Assembly: GCA_024693455.1 (NCBI GenBank)
Contig: JAILKW010000156.1
Span: 1-42,938, forward strand
DNA from: Lachnospiraceae bacterium
GTDB lineage: Bacteria > Bacillota > Clostridia > Lachnospirales > Lachnospiraceae
Direction of reading: 5' to 3'
DNA length: 42,938 bases
Below, in pieces: positions 9,996 through 18,567 of the stretch. Position 1 is the stretch's first letter; every line of letters starts with the position of its first letter. A program made the position numbers and the translations under genes. The notes beneath the pieces were generated by a model. It did no database searches. It was not told where the DNA came from and saw nothing but the letters and a program-made list of their open reading frames with translations.

Positions 9996-11759
9996 TCAAA
10001 GGGAAATGAAAAGGCAAAATGTTTTGGCCACTCCGGCCTTTTTGACCCTCACACACCCCGCGCCGGAAGCCTCTATGGACGTCTGAAGCACCCCTCTGGT
10101 AGATCCGAACTTCTTTCGGGAGAGCACCAGCGTCTTCAGGGACCGGTCATTGGCAAAGGCATTTTTACGAACCCTGGTAAGCACGTTGGACTTCACCTTC
10201 ACGCTCTTAAGGGCTCCGCAGTCCGCGAAGGCCTTCTTACCGATACTCTTCACGTTCTTTCCTATTACGACCTTCTTAAGCTTCCTATACCCGCGGCACG
10301 CACGGGCGCATACGGAGGTCACCTTATACCTGACTCCGCCACTGGTCACCGAGGCAGGGATTACCACCTTTTTTAGCGAACCTTTGGCAACGGTGGGCTT
10401 TTTATACGCCACCGCAGGCGATTCGGGATCCACAGAGGTTACCTTATACCTGGCTTTTCCAACCTTTATGACATCTCCGACTTTAAGAGTCTTCGCATTG
10501 GATCCGGCCGAAGCACCTTCGCCGGTCGCGCTCTGAAGGGTCTCTGCCGTCGTGCTCTGAGGGGTCTCTGCCGTCGTGCTCTGAGGGGTATCACCAGTCG
10601 TGTCCTGCTGAGATTCACCCTCCGCGTTCTGCTGAGATTCACCCTCCGCGTTCTGCTGAGATTCATCCTCCGCGTTCTGCTGAATGTTTTCATCTACGCT
10701 CTGGGGAGTGTCGTCATCTGTGTTCGACTGGGTTCCTTCTGTCGTGCCCTGCTGGGCGTCATCAGCAAATTCCACGGAGCCATCAGCGCATTCCGGAGTC
10801 CCCTCTGCAGTCCCGTCTCCGGACGGTTCTATAGACTCATCTGCTGAGCCGGAGGCACCCGAAATCCCACTTTCGTCCGAAGCCGCGGCCTCGTCCGCGG
10901 AGCCGGAGGCCCCCGAAATGCCGCTTTCGTCCGAGGCTGTCGTCTCATCCGCGGAGCCGGCTCCGCCCGCGTCCTCTCCCGCCGCCACAGAGTCATCCCC
11001 GACGTACTCCCGTGCCCCGGGACTGTTTTCTGCATAGAGGTATGTATAGCTGTGCGAGTAGTTTACATAATATTCACTCGCCAATCTGTCGCAAATCCCT
11101 CTTCCCTGTTCATAGAAATCCGCATACGCGGCATCCTGCGCCAGACTCCGGGTATATTCGATGCCTCCAAGGCACTTCGCCTCACCGCATCCCGTAACCT
11201 TCTCTGCGATTTCCTCATCCCGCAGAATGTCGTAGCAGCGAACTTCTCCATCACAGGTCACACCCGCGGTATAGAAGACCTGCTGCTCCAAAATGCCTCG
11301 CGTGGCCTCCATATCATAAATCACCTTCTCCGCCGCGCGCTCCGAGGCTGTATCGGCCGAAATCGCCGCCGAGTCAAGGCTCTCACACTCGCCCTCTGCC
11401 GAAAACGAGAGTACCTTTTTGGACTCTTCGTATCCATCATAAAACGAGAGCTCCGTCCTCCCCTCAGCAACGGCATGGTAAATACGCTCCAGCGACTTCT
11501 GCGCGCAGCCTCTCTCCGCCAGTTCCAGCGCGTCACTGCGGGCAAGTCCGACGACCTCCGAGAGCGTTTCACTTTCCGAAGAAACTCCCTTCGCCGTGTA
11601 GACCTCCCCTGTGTACGAAAAACTCACATCCTCATCCGTAAACTCATCACGTCCGGAAAGCACCCGGCAGCAGCCGGCCGACGCGGTATAGTACCTGACC
11701 TTTCCAAGCTCATTTTTGGCCGCGTCTGACATGGAAGCGGCATAATTAAAGTGCGTCAC
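9996..11759 (-). CDS. Exported/surface protein with low-complexity tandem repeats and C-terminal BspA-like LRR
   Basis: 587 aa from GTG at 11759; repeats (QQNAEGES)n, (TPQSTTAE)n, (SADEAAASDESGISGASG)n; C-terminal 'LKKVVIGKNVKSIGKKAFADCGALKSVKVKSN' LRR_5-like. Confidence 0.75.
   Translation of the reverse strand: MTHFNYAASMSDAAKNELGKVRYYTASAGCCRVLSGRDEFTDEDVSFSYTGEVYTAKGVSSESETLSEVVGLARSDALELAERGCAQKSLERIYHAVAEGRTELSFYDGYEESKKVLSFSAEGECESLDSAAISADTASERAAEKVIYDMEATRGILEQQVFYTAGVTCDGEVRCYDILRDEEIAEKVTGCGEAKCLGGIEYTRSLAQDAAYADFYEQGRGICDRLASEYYVNYSHSYTYLYAENSPGAREYVGDDSVAAGEDAGGAGSADETTASDESGISGASGSADEAAASDESGISGASGSADESIEPSGDGTAEGTPECADGSVEFADDAQQGTTEGTQSNTDDDTPQSVDENIQQNAEDESQQNAEGESQQNAEGESQQDTTGDTPQSTTAETPQSTTAETLQSATGEGASAGSNAKTLKVGDVIKVGKARYKVTSVDPESPAVAYKKPTVAKGSLKKVVIPASVTSGGVRYKVTSVCARACRGYRKLKKVVIGKNVKSIGKKAFADCGALKSVKVKSNVLTRVRKNAFANDRSLKTLVLSRKKFGSTRGVLQTSIEASGAGCVRVKKAGVAKTFCLFISL
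10530..10685. repeat. In-frame 24-bp tandem repeats (two unit types) coding 8-aa repeats
   Basis: gattcaccctccgcgttctgctga repeated ~3x and gggtctctgccgtcgtgctctgag repeated ~2x plus degenerate copies. Confidence 0.85.
10845..10960. repeat. In-frame 54-bp tandem repeat (18-aa unit SADEAAASDESGISGASG)
   Basis: Two near-identical 54-bp units plus a partial copy. Confidence 0.8.
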
Positions 11760-13347
11760 CCCTGGCCTCAGACATCAGTCCTTCCGAAGACTCGTCGTCT
11801 GTGGCCACGGCCCCGGCGCCCGTGTACGACGATTCTACGGCCGACCCCGTATAGCTGTCCGTATACGCCAGCTTCACGGTGCAGGAAGATTCCGCCTTAT
11901 AGTAAACCTCATCGTCGAGGGCGGCTTCTCCCGCAGATGCCAGCGACACCGCCGAGCTGTATGCCGCTGCGCACGCCGCTGCCGTCGACGAATTGTAGGA
12001 TTCCCCGTCCGCGTATGCGGTGGCGCTGTAGTCCACGGACTTATTCTTGGAGGTGTATTCATCGGTGTATGACATAGTGACCTTACACGTGGCCACGCCA
12101 AAGTACTTGGATGCGAACGCGTAGACCGCATCCTCGAGCGCCGCATCGGCTATTCCCTTTGCCTGCTCCCTGCAGGCTTCCTCGTCGAAATACGTATATC
12201 CGTAATCCGCCGACTCGCCCGTGGCCGAGATCGTTATGCACCCGCTCTCTCCGGTGCGGTTATTCGTGTAGCTGACATCACGCGAGGCGACACAAACGGC
12301 AGAATACACATACCCAAGGCTCTTGGCCACATTTCTGTATGAATACGTCACTTCTCCCTTGTTCGTTATGGTGTAACGATATGCCGCGCCCACGCCCGAG
12401 TATGTCGAGCCGGCCGAAGACGTAACGCTAAAAGATGTGTATCTTTGGGGCGTACTCTCGCTTTCGGTATATGAAGGGGTGACAGTAAAGTCGGTGTACC
12501 TGGCGTTCGATGAGGACTCGTAAACAGGAAAGCTCTCGGCCTCCTCTATCTCCAGCCCGGTGTATCTTTGTGTTTCCCATTCGTCCTCCACCTCTATCAC
12601 CGGCTCGTCGGACACATAGTCCGAATATCTAAACACCTCATCCGCAGAAGCGGTGAACACACTGTCCGAAGAAGGGCTTATGTAAAAGTCCCTGTACCTG
12701 TCCACCTCCTCACAGTTCTCCACGCAGGTGTATTCATCGGTGTAGCACCCTGCGACCTGCCTGTAAACATCCGTATCATCAGGCGCGTTCAGATACTCTA
12801 TGGAATCGTCTCCATAGAACCACATCGACTGATTGGAAATAACCTCGTGAAGAGAATCGTCTTCGCTGTAATACGCGCTTTCGTTCGACGCACAGTCCTT
12901 AGACGGCGCGCGCGATTCGGAGACAACCCTCCTGAGGGAGGTCATCATGGCAAATGCCTCCTTTCCGATGGACTCCACGCTCTCCGGAATCTCCAGATAC
13001 CCGCACTTACGGAGTCCGTAAAAGGCCCTCTTTCCGACGGATTCTATCCCCTCTTCTATAACTATGCTGCTTACCGTATCCTCGTCGCCTCCGGCGCTTT
13101 CGAGGCACTCAGCCACCATGGACTTCGTCACCTCTCCTTCACCCTCTGCGACCATGCTTCCGTCTTCGTAAAGGGAAAGCGTAACCCCATCCGTGCGGAC
13201 ACATCCCACTTCACCGCCCCGGTCCCCGGCATACACCGATACCGAAAATGCCGCGGGCTTTCCTACGGCCCTCACACCGGAATCACAGCCGGTAAGAACC
13301 ATGCCGGCGCAAAGCAAACACACTGCTATCTTTTTCATCATTTCCAT
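11746..13347 (-). CDS. Lipoprotein with BspA-like LRR_5 domain and Tyr/Ser/Thr-rich region
   Basis: Lipobox-like MKKIAVCLLCAGMVLTGCDS; 'IVIEEGIESVGKRAFYGLRKCGYLEIPESVESIGKEAFAMMTSL'; repeated 'YTDEYT/YTDSYTGS' motifs. Overlaps the next gene by 14 nt. Confidence 0.75.
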   Translation of the reverse strand: MEMMKKIAVCLLCAGMVLTGCDSGVRAVGKPAAFSVSVYAGDRGGEVGCVRTDGVTLSLYEDGSMVAEGEGEVTKSMVAECLESAGGDEDTVSSIVIEEGIESVGKRAFYGLRKCGYLEIPESVESIGKEAFAMMTSLRRVVSESRAPSKDCASNESAYYSEDDSLHEVISNQSMWFYGDDSIEYLNAPDDTDVYRQVAGCYTDEYTCVENCEEVDRYRDFYISPSSDSVFTASADEVFRYSDYVSDEPVIEVEDEWETQRYTGLEIEEAESFPVYESSSNARYTDFTVTPSYTESESTPQRYTSFSVTSSAGSTYSGVGAAYRYTITNKGEVTYSYRNVAKSLGYVYSAVCVASRDVSYTNNRTGESGCITISATGESADYGYTYFDEEACREQAKGIADAALEDAVYAFASKYFGVATCKVTMSYTDEYTSKNKSVDYSATAYADGESYNSSTAAACAAAYSSAVSLASAGEAALDDEVYYKAESSCTVKLAYTDSYTGSAVESSYTGAGAVATDDESSEGLMSEARGDAL

Positions 13348-13405
13348 CTATCTCCTCCTACTCTCTCTTATCCCTACTATGATAAGGCGGCTCCGGTCAG
13401 CCGTC

Positions 13406-14872
13406 TTACTCTCCTTCAATTTCGGCCACGGCATCCCTAAGCCTGCTGCCGTATGACTCGTCCACACGCCATATGGAGTCCTCACACAGACCACCATCGG
13501 CCTCTCCTGCCTGCAGCGAATCCGAATTAACAAGCCTCATCCCAACGCTTTGGATCAGATAGTCTCCGCTATCCCCCGAAACGAAATCGGAATCACTCAC
13601 TGACTCACCAAAAACCCTTATCGCGGGATGGGCGAAGGTCACATTCCCGTTCGAATCCCGTACGGCTACACGAACCGTAGCTCCTGCAAAGGCCTCTCCA
13701 TCCAATCCGACTCTCTCTATCAGGTTCGCGAGAACCCCCGTCGTGTCCGTGGGGCAATAAGACTCGCTTATCTCCCCGTCCTCGTCGTCCACGGCCCTGA
13801 AATTATCTGCAGCCAGCAGCCTGTCGTTCAGCAGCCTCTCAACGTCGTCAGGATCACTCCCGGCCTCATCAATTCCTATATCAATATCACCCACCTCCAG
13901 TTCGGGAAATCTGTCCCAAACCGTATAGAGGGTGATTACTCCATTCCCGTCTATACTACCGGCCTCATACGCAGCGATAAGAAAATCCTCCGCTTTTATC
14001 GTCGTTCCCGGCTTCATAACCCCGGAGTCACGACTATGCGCCGCGGCCTTAAAGCTCCAGCCGCAAAAGCCGTATTCACAATCCTCATATTTTCTCTTAA
14101 AATAATCCTCTTCATTTCCTTTTGGCCCTGTATTGCCGGGAAGAACCTTCTCACCTCCCTTTGCGGTATAAAACACCACATCATCACCGCTTATCCCGGC
14201 ATAAAGGCTGTAACAGGGTACATCGTTGGTTATAGGGGTACCGCGGAAGGTAACCGCAAAGGCCTCCTGTCCATTAGCCTCCGCGGGGAGGGATTCATCT
14301 CCCTCAGTTTTCCCGCATGCGGCCCCTACGAGCCTGTAAACCACATCCTCATACAAAGCCATCTCCTCCAACTCATCGTTGGATACAGTTTCTCCATCAT
14401 CTCCCTTCCATATAAGATTCTCATAGCCATCCGGCGGAATTATGTAAACTACACTTTCGCCGGAGATAACCTCATACTCTCTAAAAAGCGATCCGTCGGG
14501 ATACAAGAGCCTGAGCGAGACTACCTCCCTTACCCTTCGTTCACATACCATGGTCATCCTTCGGGTAACCGCTGTCTTCCCTCCGCTAAACACGGGTCTT
14601 TCTACTCTAATCGAATAAATCCCCGCCCCGTCGTCCCAAGCCCCTGTATATATGGAGGCATCCTCACCAACACGCTCACACAGAAACCCCAAATATGCAT
14701 CTCCGAACCCTTCGGAACTGCCGCCAGTCGCCTTAACGGCGGCCCGATAGGCGCTTATCATTTCGTTCTGCAAATCGGTCGACGTTATCATGCCTCCGCA
14801 GAGGCACGCCACAGTAAGTACCACCATGATCCCGCACATAATCGTGGAATACGCCAGGCTAAGTGTCCTCAC
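13406..14872 (-). CDS. Membrane-anchored pseudopilin/TadE-like protein with a possible InlB-type (Listeria-Bacteroides) repeat
   Basis: N-terminal single TM then 'DLQNEMISAYRAAVKATGG'; internal 'FYTAKGG.....GFCGWSFKAAAHSRDSGVMKPGTTIKAEDF......ITLYTVW'. Confidence 0.6.
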   Translation of the reverse strand: MRTLSLAYSTIMCGIMVVLTVACLCGGMITSTDLQNEMISAYRAAVKATGGSSEGFGDAYLGFLCERVGEDASIYTGAWDDGAGIYSIRVERPVFSGGKTAVTRRMTMVCERRVREVVSLRLLYPDGSLFREYEVISGESVVYIIPPDGYENLIWKGDDGETVSNDELEEMALYEDVVYRLVGAACGKTEGDESLPAEANGQEAFAVTFRGTPITNDVPCYSLYAGISGDDVVFYTAKGGEKVLPGNTGPKGNEEDYFKRKYEDCEYGFCGWSFKAAAHSRDSGVMKPGTTIKAEDFLIAAYEAGSIDGNGVITLYTVWDRFPELEVGDIDIGIDEAGSDPDDVERLLNDRLLAADNFRAVDDEDGEISESYCPTDTTGVLANLIERVGLDGEAFAGATVRVAVRDSNGNVTFAHPAIRVFGESVSDSDFVSGDSGDYLIQSVGMRLVNSDSLQAGEADGGLCEDSIWRVDESYGSRLRDAVAEIEGE

Positions 14873-14875
14873 ATC

Positions 14876-14992
14876 TCACGCCCCCACCATCGCCGACACT
14901 ATCGTGTAGACGGCCTTAAGACCCGCCACACATACGGCTCCGAAAGCCGCCACGGCGACGGCCGCCCCAAACTCCTCTATAAAATCCTTCAA
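14876..14992 (-). CDS. 38-aa Flp-pilin-like small membrane peptide (TTG start, not in ORF track)
   Basis: AGGGAGG upstream of TTG; M/LKDFIEEFGAAVAVAAFGAVCVAGLKAVYTIVSAMVGA*; similar charge/hydrophobic layout to the 18003-18158 peptide. Confidence 0.6.
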   Translation of the reverse strand: MKDFIEEFGAAVAVAAFGAVCVAGLKAVYTIVSAMVGA

Positions 14993-15017
14993 TCCAAACC
15001 TCCCTGATCGTGCCCGC

Positions 15018-15353
15018 TCACGCATAGGCACAGCTGTATCCCTCTATAGTCCCATCCTCCAGGAATGGAACCGGCAGGGTGTATTTCACAGACACATATG
15101 CCAGGTCTGCGCTTCCATCCTCATCCATATCCTCTCTTACTACGCTAACGCTGTATCCTCTGGCCTCGCCCTCGCCGACGATCCTCTGCTCCTCCGTGTC
15201 CGAATAAGCGTAGCCCGCCAGGGAAAGCGCGTTTCTGTTGGCGAAATCGGCCGCGCCGTAGGCGCTCAACGCGCAGCCTATAACGCCCATCCCTATCCTT
15301 ACAAATATCATCATCAAAAATGCGCTGATAAGCGTCTTGGGTATCTGTTCCAT
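15018..15353 (-). CDS. TadE/pseudopilin-like membrane protein (111 aa)
   Basis: GGGAGGTGATTACATGGAACAG start at 15353; N-terminal TM MEQIPKTLISAFLMMIFVRIGMGVIGCALSAYGAADFANRNALSLAGYAYS. Confidence 0.6.
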   Translation of the reverse strand: MEQIPKTLISAFLMMIFVRIGMGVIGCALSAYGAADFANRNALSLAGYAYSDTEEQRIVGEGEARGYSVSVVREDMDEDGSADLAYVSVKYTLPVPFLEDGTIEGYSCAYA

Positions 15354-15432
15354 GTAATCACCTCCGGGAAAGTATATGCCCCCGTGCCTCAATACGGCCG
15401 GGATATACGCCCCTGCCACCGGTCGCTTATAT

Positions 15433-15453
15433 CCCCATAGCTAAAGCTAGGGG
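15433..15453. repeat. IS200/IS605-like terminal-type hairpin
   Basis: CCCC-a-TAGC-taaa-GCTA-GGGG followed by TTTTACG; resembles subterminal palindromes of IS200/IS605 elements; no transposase ORF nearby. Confidence 0.35.
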
Positions 15454-15482
15454 TTTTACGTTCGTTTTGATAAATCATCCTC

Positions 15483-16877
15483 TCATACGCTCATATTCGC
15501 GAAAAACGCCACGAAGAACACACACATATCAACCAGTATCTTAGTCCCCGCCACCAGCTGCGGCGCCAGAAAGAGAAGATACATGACGCTAAGCTTGTCA
15601 GCATCTGCCTCCTTTTTGGCCTTATCCAGAAGAAGCGCGCTCCTTTCGACTATCTCCTCTATGGATGCCGCCCCGTCGCCCGCGCCCCGGCAAACCCCGT
15701 AGAGCATCTTCATACCCGAGGATATCTCCGGCAGGCGATACTCGCTCGCGAAAGCCATGTACGGCCCGGCCGATACCGGATCGTCATCGAAACCGTCTAT
15801 CAGCTCACCGACGTACGGTTTAAGGAGCGCATCCGCACCCTCGTACGAGAGCCGCACCGCGTTACGCACCGTGGTGGAGGGAAGTATCAAAGACACCTCC
15901 AAAAGCCAGTGCGGAAACCTGACCGCCATCTCCCGGCCCAGCCTCCTCCTGTGAGAGGCGTATCTCAGAAACGGCAGTGCGAAGGCCAGTACCGGAGCCG
16001 CAGCTGCCGCGGCCAAAAGAACATACGCTTCCAGATACACCCCGCCGGCGGCCAGTAACGCCCCGGCCAAAAGCCCCTTCAGCACGCTCTTAAAGACTCG
16101 CGCCCCTCCGAATCCCCTGACCTCATCCAGACTCTCCATAATCCTCCCCTCATCCATCACCTTGTCGTCACTGCAAAAGTCGGGCGACGACGCCCTGAGG
16201 GCCATCGAAAACAGCAGCACATCCGCGACCAGCATGACCAGCGAGGAAATCTGCACCGGAAGAGCGCCTGTGACGCTCACATCTCCCGGAAACGACCTGT
16301 CCATTAAAAGGGTCAGCATCACCGAAGCTCCAATCGACAGGACGACGCCGCGCCTCTTAGTCTCCCGTTCTTTTTCGAGCAGGTTAACCCGGGAAACCCA
16401 CATCTGTCTCTCGGTCTGCAACAGGTCAACCGAGGTCTCTATATCACCTCCTATAGCCTCGGCCCTAAGCAGAAACCTGTGCATAAGTCTCAAAAAATCA
16501 TAGGGATATCTCCTCTGTATGCCGTCCAGCGCCTTAACTATCCCCTCGTCGCCGGAGTCCTCGACCATTACCTTCTCACCTTCCGACAGCGCCTCTCCCA
16601 TGCGGGTCCCCTCGAAGAGCGGCTCTGTCTCCACCATCGACTGCAGCACCTTACGATTACTCTTAAATATGTAAAGAACATGCTCCGCATACGCGGATGC
16701 CTCGGTGAACCGCCGCTGCTGTCTCCTCCTGTCCACGGACAGATATATGATCCGCGGGGCCACAAGACTCGCGAAAATCCCCAGCCAGAGGAGAAACCGC
16801 CCCTCCAGCCCGAAGACAACGCCGACCACCTCGAGAGCCGCCACCAGCGCGATGTACTCGACTACCATCAGCCACAT
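15483..16877 (-). CDS. Tad/T2SS-F-like inner-membrane platform protein (TadB/TadC-like, 464 aa)
   Basis: Two hydrophobic blocks with F-domain-like cytosolic regions ('FLLRAEAIGGDIETSVDLL', 'WLLEVSLILPSTTVRNAVRLSYEGA'); directly follows the TadA-like ATPase with 10-nt overlap. Confidence 0.7.
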   Translation of the reverse strand: MWLMVVEYIALVAALEVVGVVFGLEGRFLLWLGIFASLVAPRIIYLSVDRRRQQRRFTEASAYAEHVLYIFKSNRKVLQSMVETEPLFEGTRMGEALSEGEKVMVEDSGDEGIVKALDGIQRRYPYDFLRLMHRFLLRAEAIGGDIETSVDLLQTERQMWVSRVNLLEKERETKRRGVVLSIGASVMLTLLMDRSFPGDVSVTGALPVQISSLVMLVADVLLFSMALRASSPDFCSDDKVMDEGRIMESLDEVRGFGGARVFKSVLKGLLAGALLAAGGVYLEAYVLLAAAAAAPVLAFALPFLRYASHRRRLGREMAVRFPHWLLEVSLILPSTTVRNAVRLSYEGADALLKPYVGELIDGFDDDPVSAGPYMAFASEYRLPEISSGMKMLYGVCRGAGDGAASIEEIVERSALLLDKAKKEADADKLSVMYLLFLAPQLVAGTKILVDMCVFFVAFFANMSV

Positions 16878-17989
16878 GCCCGCGGAATCCCCCCGTACTC
16901 GTCCCTGCAGCTTTGGCGCTTCAGCCTTCTGCTCACCTCGAGGCTCGAAAAGACATCGTCTATCCCTTCGCGAAGGAACTTCTTCCTGATTCCCTCGGGA
17001 AGCTGATCCGAAACCCTCTCTCCTCCGTCAACCAGATAGGCACACGTCTTCTTCCCCCCGTCCACAGAGAAAAATCCCACCTGCTCGACTCTGCGATAGC
17101 TGCCGCCCGCGCCATCGGGCACCACGGCCACCAGTATCCCCACGTCCACAAACGTGTATACGTTTCTCTCGAACCTCTCCTCCATGGTGGAGTCGTCCAC
17201 CATGTTCACCATGCGCTGCGGAATGTTTCCAACATCGTCCGTGTGGAGCGTGGTCATACCATTCACCCCGGTGGAGAATCCCTGAATAAGATCCTTTACC
17301 TCCTCGCCCCTGGTCTCGGCGATCATGAGCCACCTGGGATTCTGCTTAAGCGAGGCTATAATGCCGTCCCTGTAAGTGAAGGAGTCGCTCACCTTCATCT
17401 CCACGCAGTCCCCCGCGGGCTTAAGGCTCCTGTACCTCCACTCCATGGTGTCCTCAATGGTAATCACCCTCTCGTGGTCCGGAATATATCCCGAGAGAAA
17501 CTTACACGTCTCGGTCTTTCCCGCCCTGGGCTGCCCGCATACCACTATATTCATGTGGGCAGCCACGCAGTTCGCCAGTAGGTTCAGTATCTCCCTCGAG
17601 CAAAACCGGCTGTCTAAGGCCCCCTTCTCATCAAACCTGACAAACGGCGCGCTCTTCCTTATGCAGACGGACAGTCCGCTCACGGCAACCGAAGGATCCA
17701 CCACGCTTATGCGAAGCGTGTCCGTCTCATTCTCCAGCACCGGATTGGCGCGGTTTAGCTCGCGCGAATCGTTGTCAGATACCCTGTGGGCAAACCTGCG
17801 AATAAACGTCTCCGTAATCCCGGAGTCCGTCACCTTTCTCTTCACATTGGATGTATCGGTAATCCACAGCTCCCTGCCGTTATAGTCTATGTCCGTCACC
17901 TCGTCGTCCTCGATGAACCTGTACAACGGCCCGAACATCTCCGGGGTAAACTCAAAAAGCTTCCCCTCACTTCCCGTCGTTCCTCTCAT
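16868..17989 (-). CDS. CpaF/TadA (VirB11-type) secretion ATPase
   Basis: Walker A GQPRAGKTET, 'VITIEDTMEW' Asp box, 'RWLMIAETRGEE' Walker B, 'MTTLHTDD' His box. Confidence 0.9.
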   Translation of the reverse strand: MRGTTGSEGKLFEFTPEMFGPLYRFIEDDEVTDIDYNGRELWITDTSNVKRKVTDSGITETFIRRFAHRVSDNDSRELNRANPVLENETDTLRISVVDPSVAVSGLSVCIRKSAPFVRFDEKGALDSRFCSREILNLLANCVAAHMNIVVCGQPRAGKTETCKFLSGYIPDHERVITIEDTMEWRYRSLKPAGDCVEMKVSDSFTYRDGIIASLKQNPRWLMIAETRGEEVKDLIQGFSTGVNGMTTLHTDDVGNIPQRMVNMVDDSTMEERFERNVYTFVDVGILVAVVPDGAGGSYRRVEQVGFFSVDGGKKTCAYLVDGGERVSDQLPEGIRKKFLREGIDDVFSSLEVSRRLKRQSCRDEYGGIPRACG

Positions 17990-18002
17990 TCCCCATCTCC
18001 TT

Positions 18003-18158
18003 TCACACCGCCGCCGTCTCCGAAAAACTCTGTATCAGATCCACCAGCGCTCCCTTAACCACCTCGGTCACAGTATCACTCTGAATAATCGCAATGAGCA
18101 CGATAAACACAACCGCAGCAACCACTGCGGGTCCCCACTCCTTGATAAATTCAGCCAC
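18003..18158 (-). CDS. 51-aa Flp-pilin-like peptide (GTG start, not in ORF track)
   Basis: AGAGGGGGG RBS then GTG: M/VAEFIKEWGPAVVAAVVFIVLIAIIQSDTVTEVVKGALVDLIQSFSETAAV*; first gene of the Tad-like operon. Confidence 0.65.
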   Translation of the reverse strand: MAEFIKEWGPAVVAAVVFIVLIAIIQSDTVTEVVKGALVDLIQSFSETAAV

Positions 18159-18164
18159 GAAAAT

Positions 18165-18315
18165 CCCCCCTCTCATGAACCGAATTACATAATATTTTCT
18201 GATGAATAACCCGCCCCTGATGCGACGGGCTCCCGCGTTCCCCGGGCGATACCCGGACGCGGCAAAGATTTAAGAACGAACGCTAAGATTTGATGTGGTA
18301 TTGCGCTTGTCTTGT
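18165..18315 (-). promoter_or_regulatory. Structured 5' leader of the Tad-like operon
   Basis: Minus-strand nested stem CGCGT-CCGGG-tatcg-CCCGG-gga-ACGCG and a further CCCG/CGGG stem between the promoter and the first gene. Confidence 0.4.
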
Positions 18316-18321
18316 AAACGT

Positions 18322-18350
18322 ATTATATACTAATGCATTCGTTTTGTAAA
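18322..18350 (-). promoter_or_regulatory. Near-consensus sigma-A promoter of the Tad-like operon
   Basis: Minus strand TTTACA - 17 nt - TATAAT. Confidence 0.8.
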
Positions 18351-18361
18351 GTGTTACTTTT

Positions 18362-18439
18362 GTCAAGACTCGTTCGCGAGTCTTGCGCGCCGGATTCGGG
18401 TCTGCTTCAGCAGACAAATTCCTGTCCGAATCCGTGCGC
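18362..18439 (-). repeat. Structured repeat, copy A
   Basis: On minus strand: CGGATTCGG acaggaattt GTCTGC tgaa GCAGAC CCGAATCCG gcgcg CAAGACTC gcgaac GAGTCTTG. Same architecture as copy B at 38592-38663. Confidence 0.75.
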
Positions 18440-18461
18440 ATCCTCGCGGAGCATTTAACTA

Positions 18462-18545
18462 AGTCGGAGCTTGTACCCCGACTGAGTATAGTTTGTCATA
18501 ACCCCCACCTACGCTAACGCTTAGAGGGTGGGGATTTCTCCGACT
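18462..18545 (+). repeat. Orphan IS200/IS605-like right-end-type sequence
   Basis: AGTCGGAG...CTCCGACT long-range stem enclosing CCCCCACC tacgctaacgcttaga GGGTGGGG; CCGACTGAGT occurs twice; no tnpA/tnpB ORF present. Confidence 0.4.
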
Positions 18546-18567
18546 GAGTTCAAAAGTGTAGTATTGC

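Noticed and set aside
13628-15007. Plus-strand 459-aa ORF
   Set aside because: Antisense across three coherent minus-strand operon genes; no recognisable domain.
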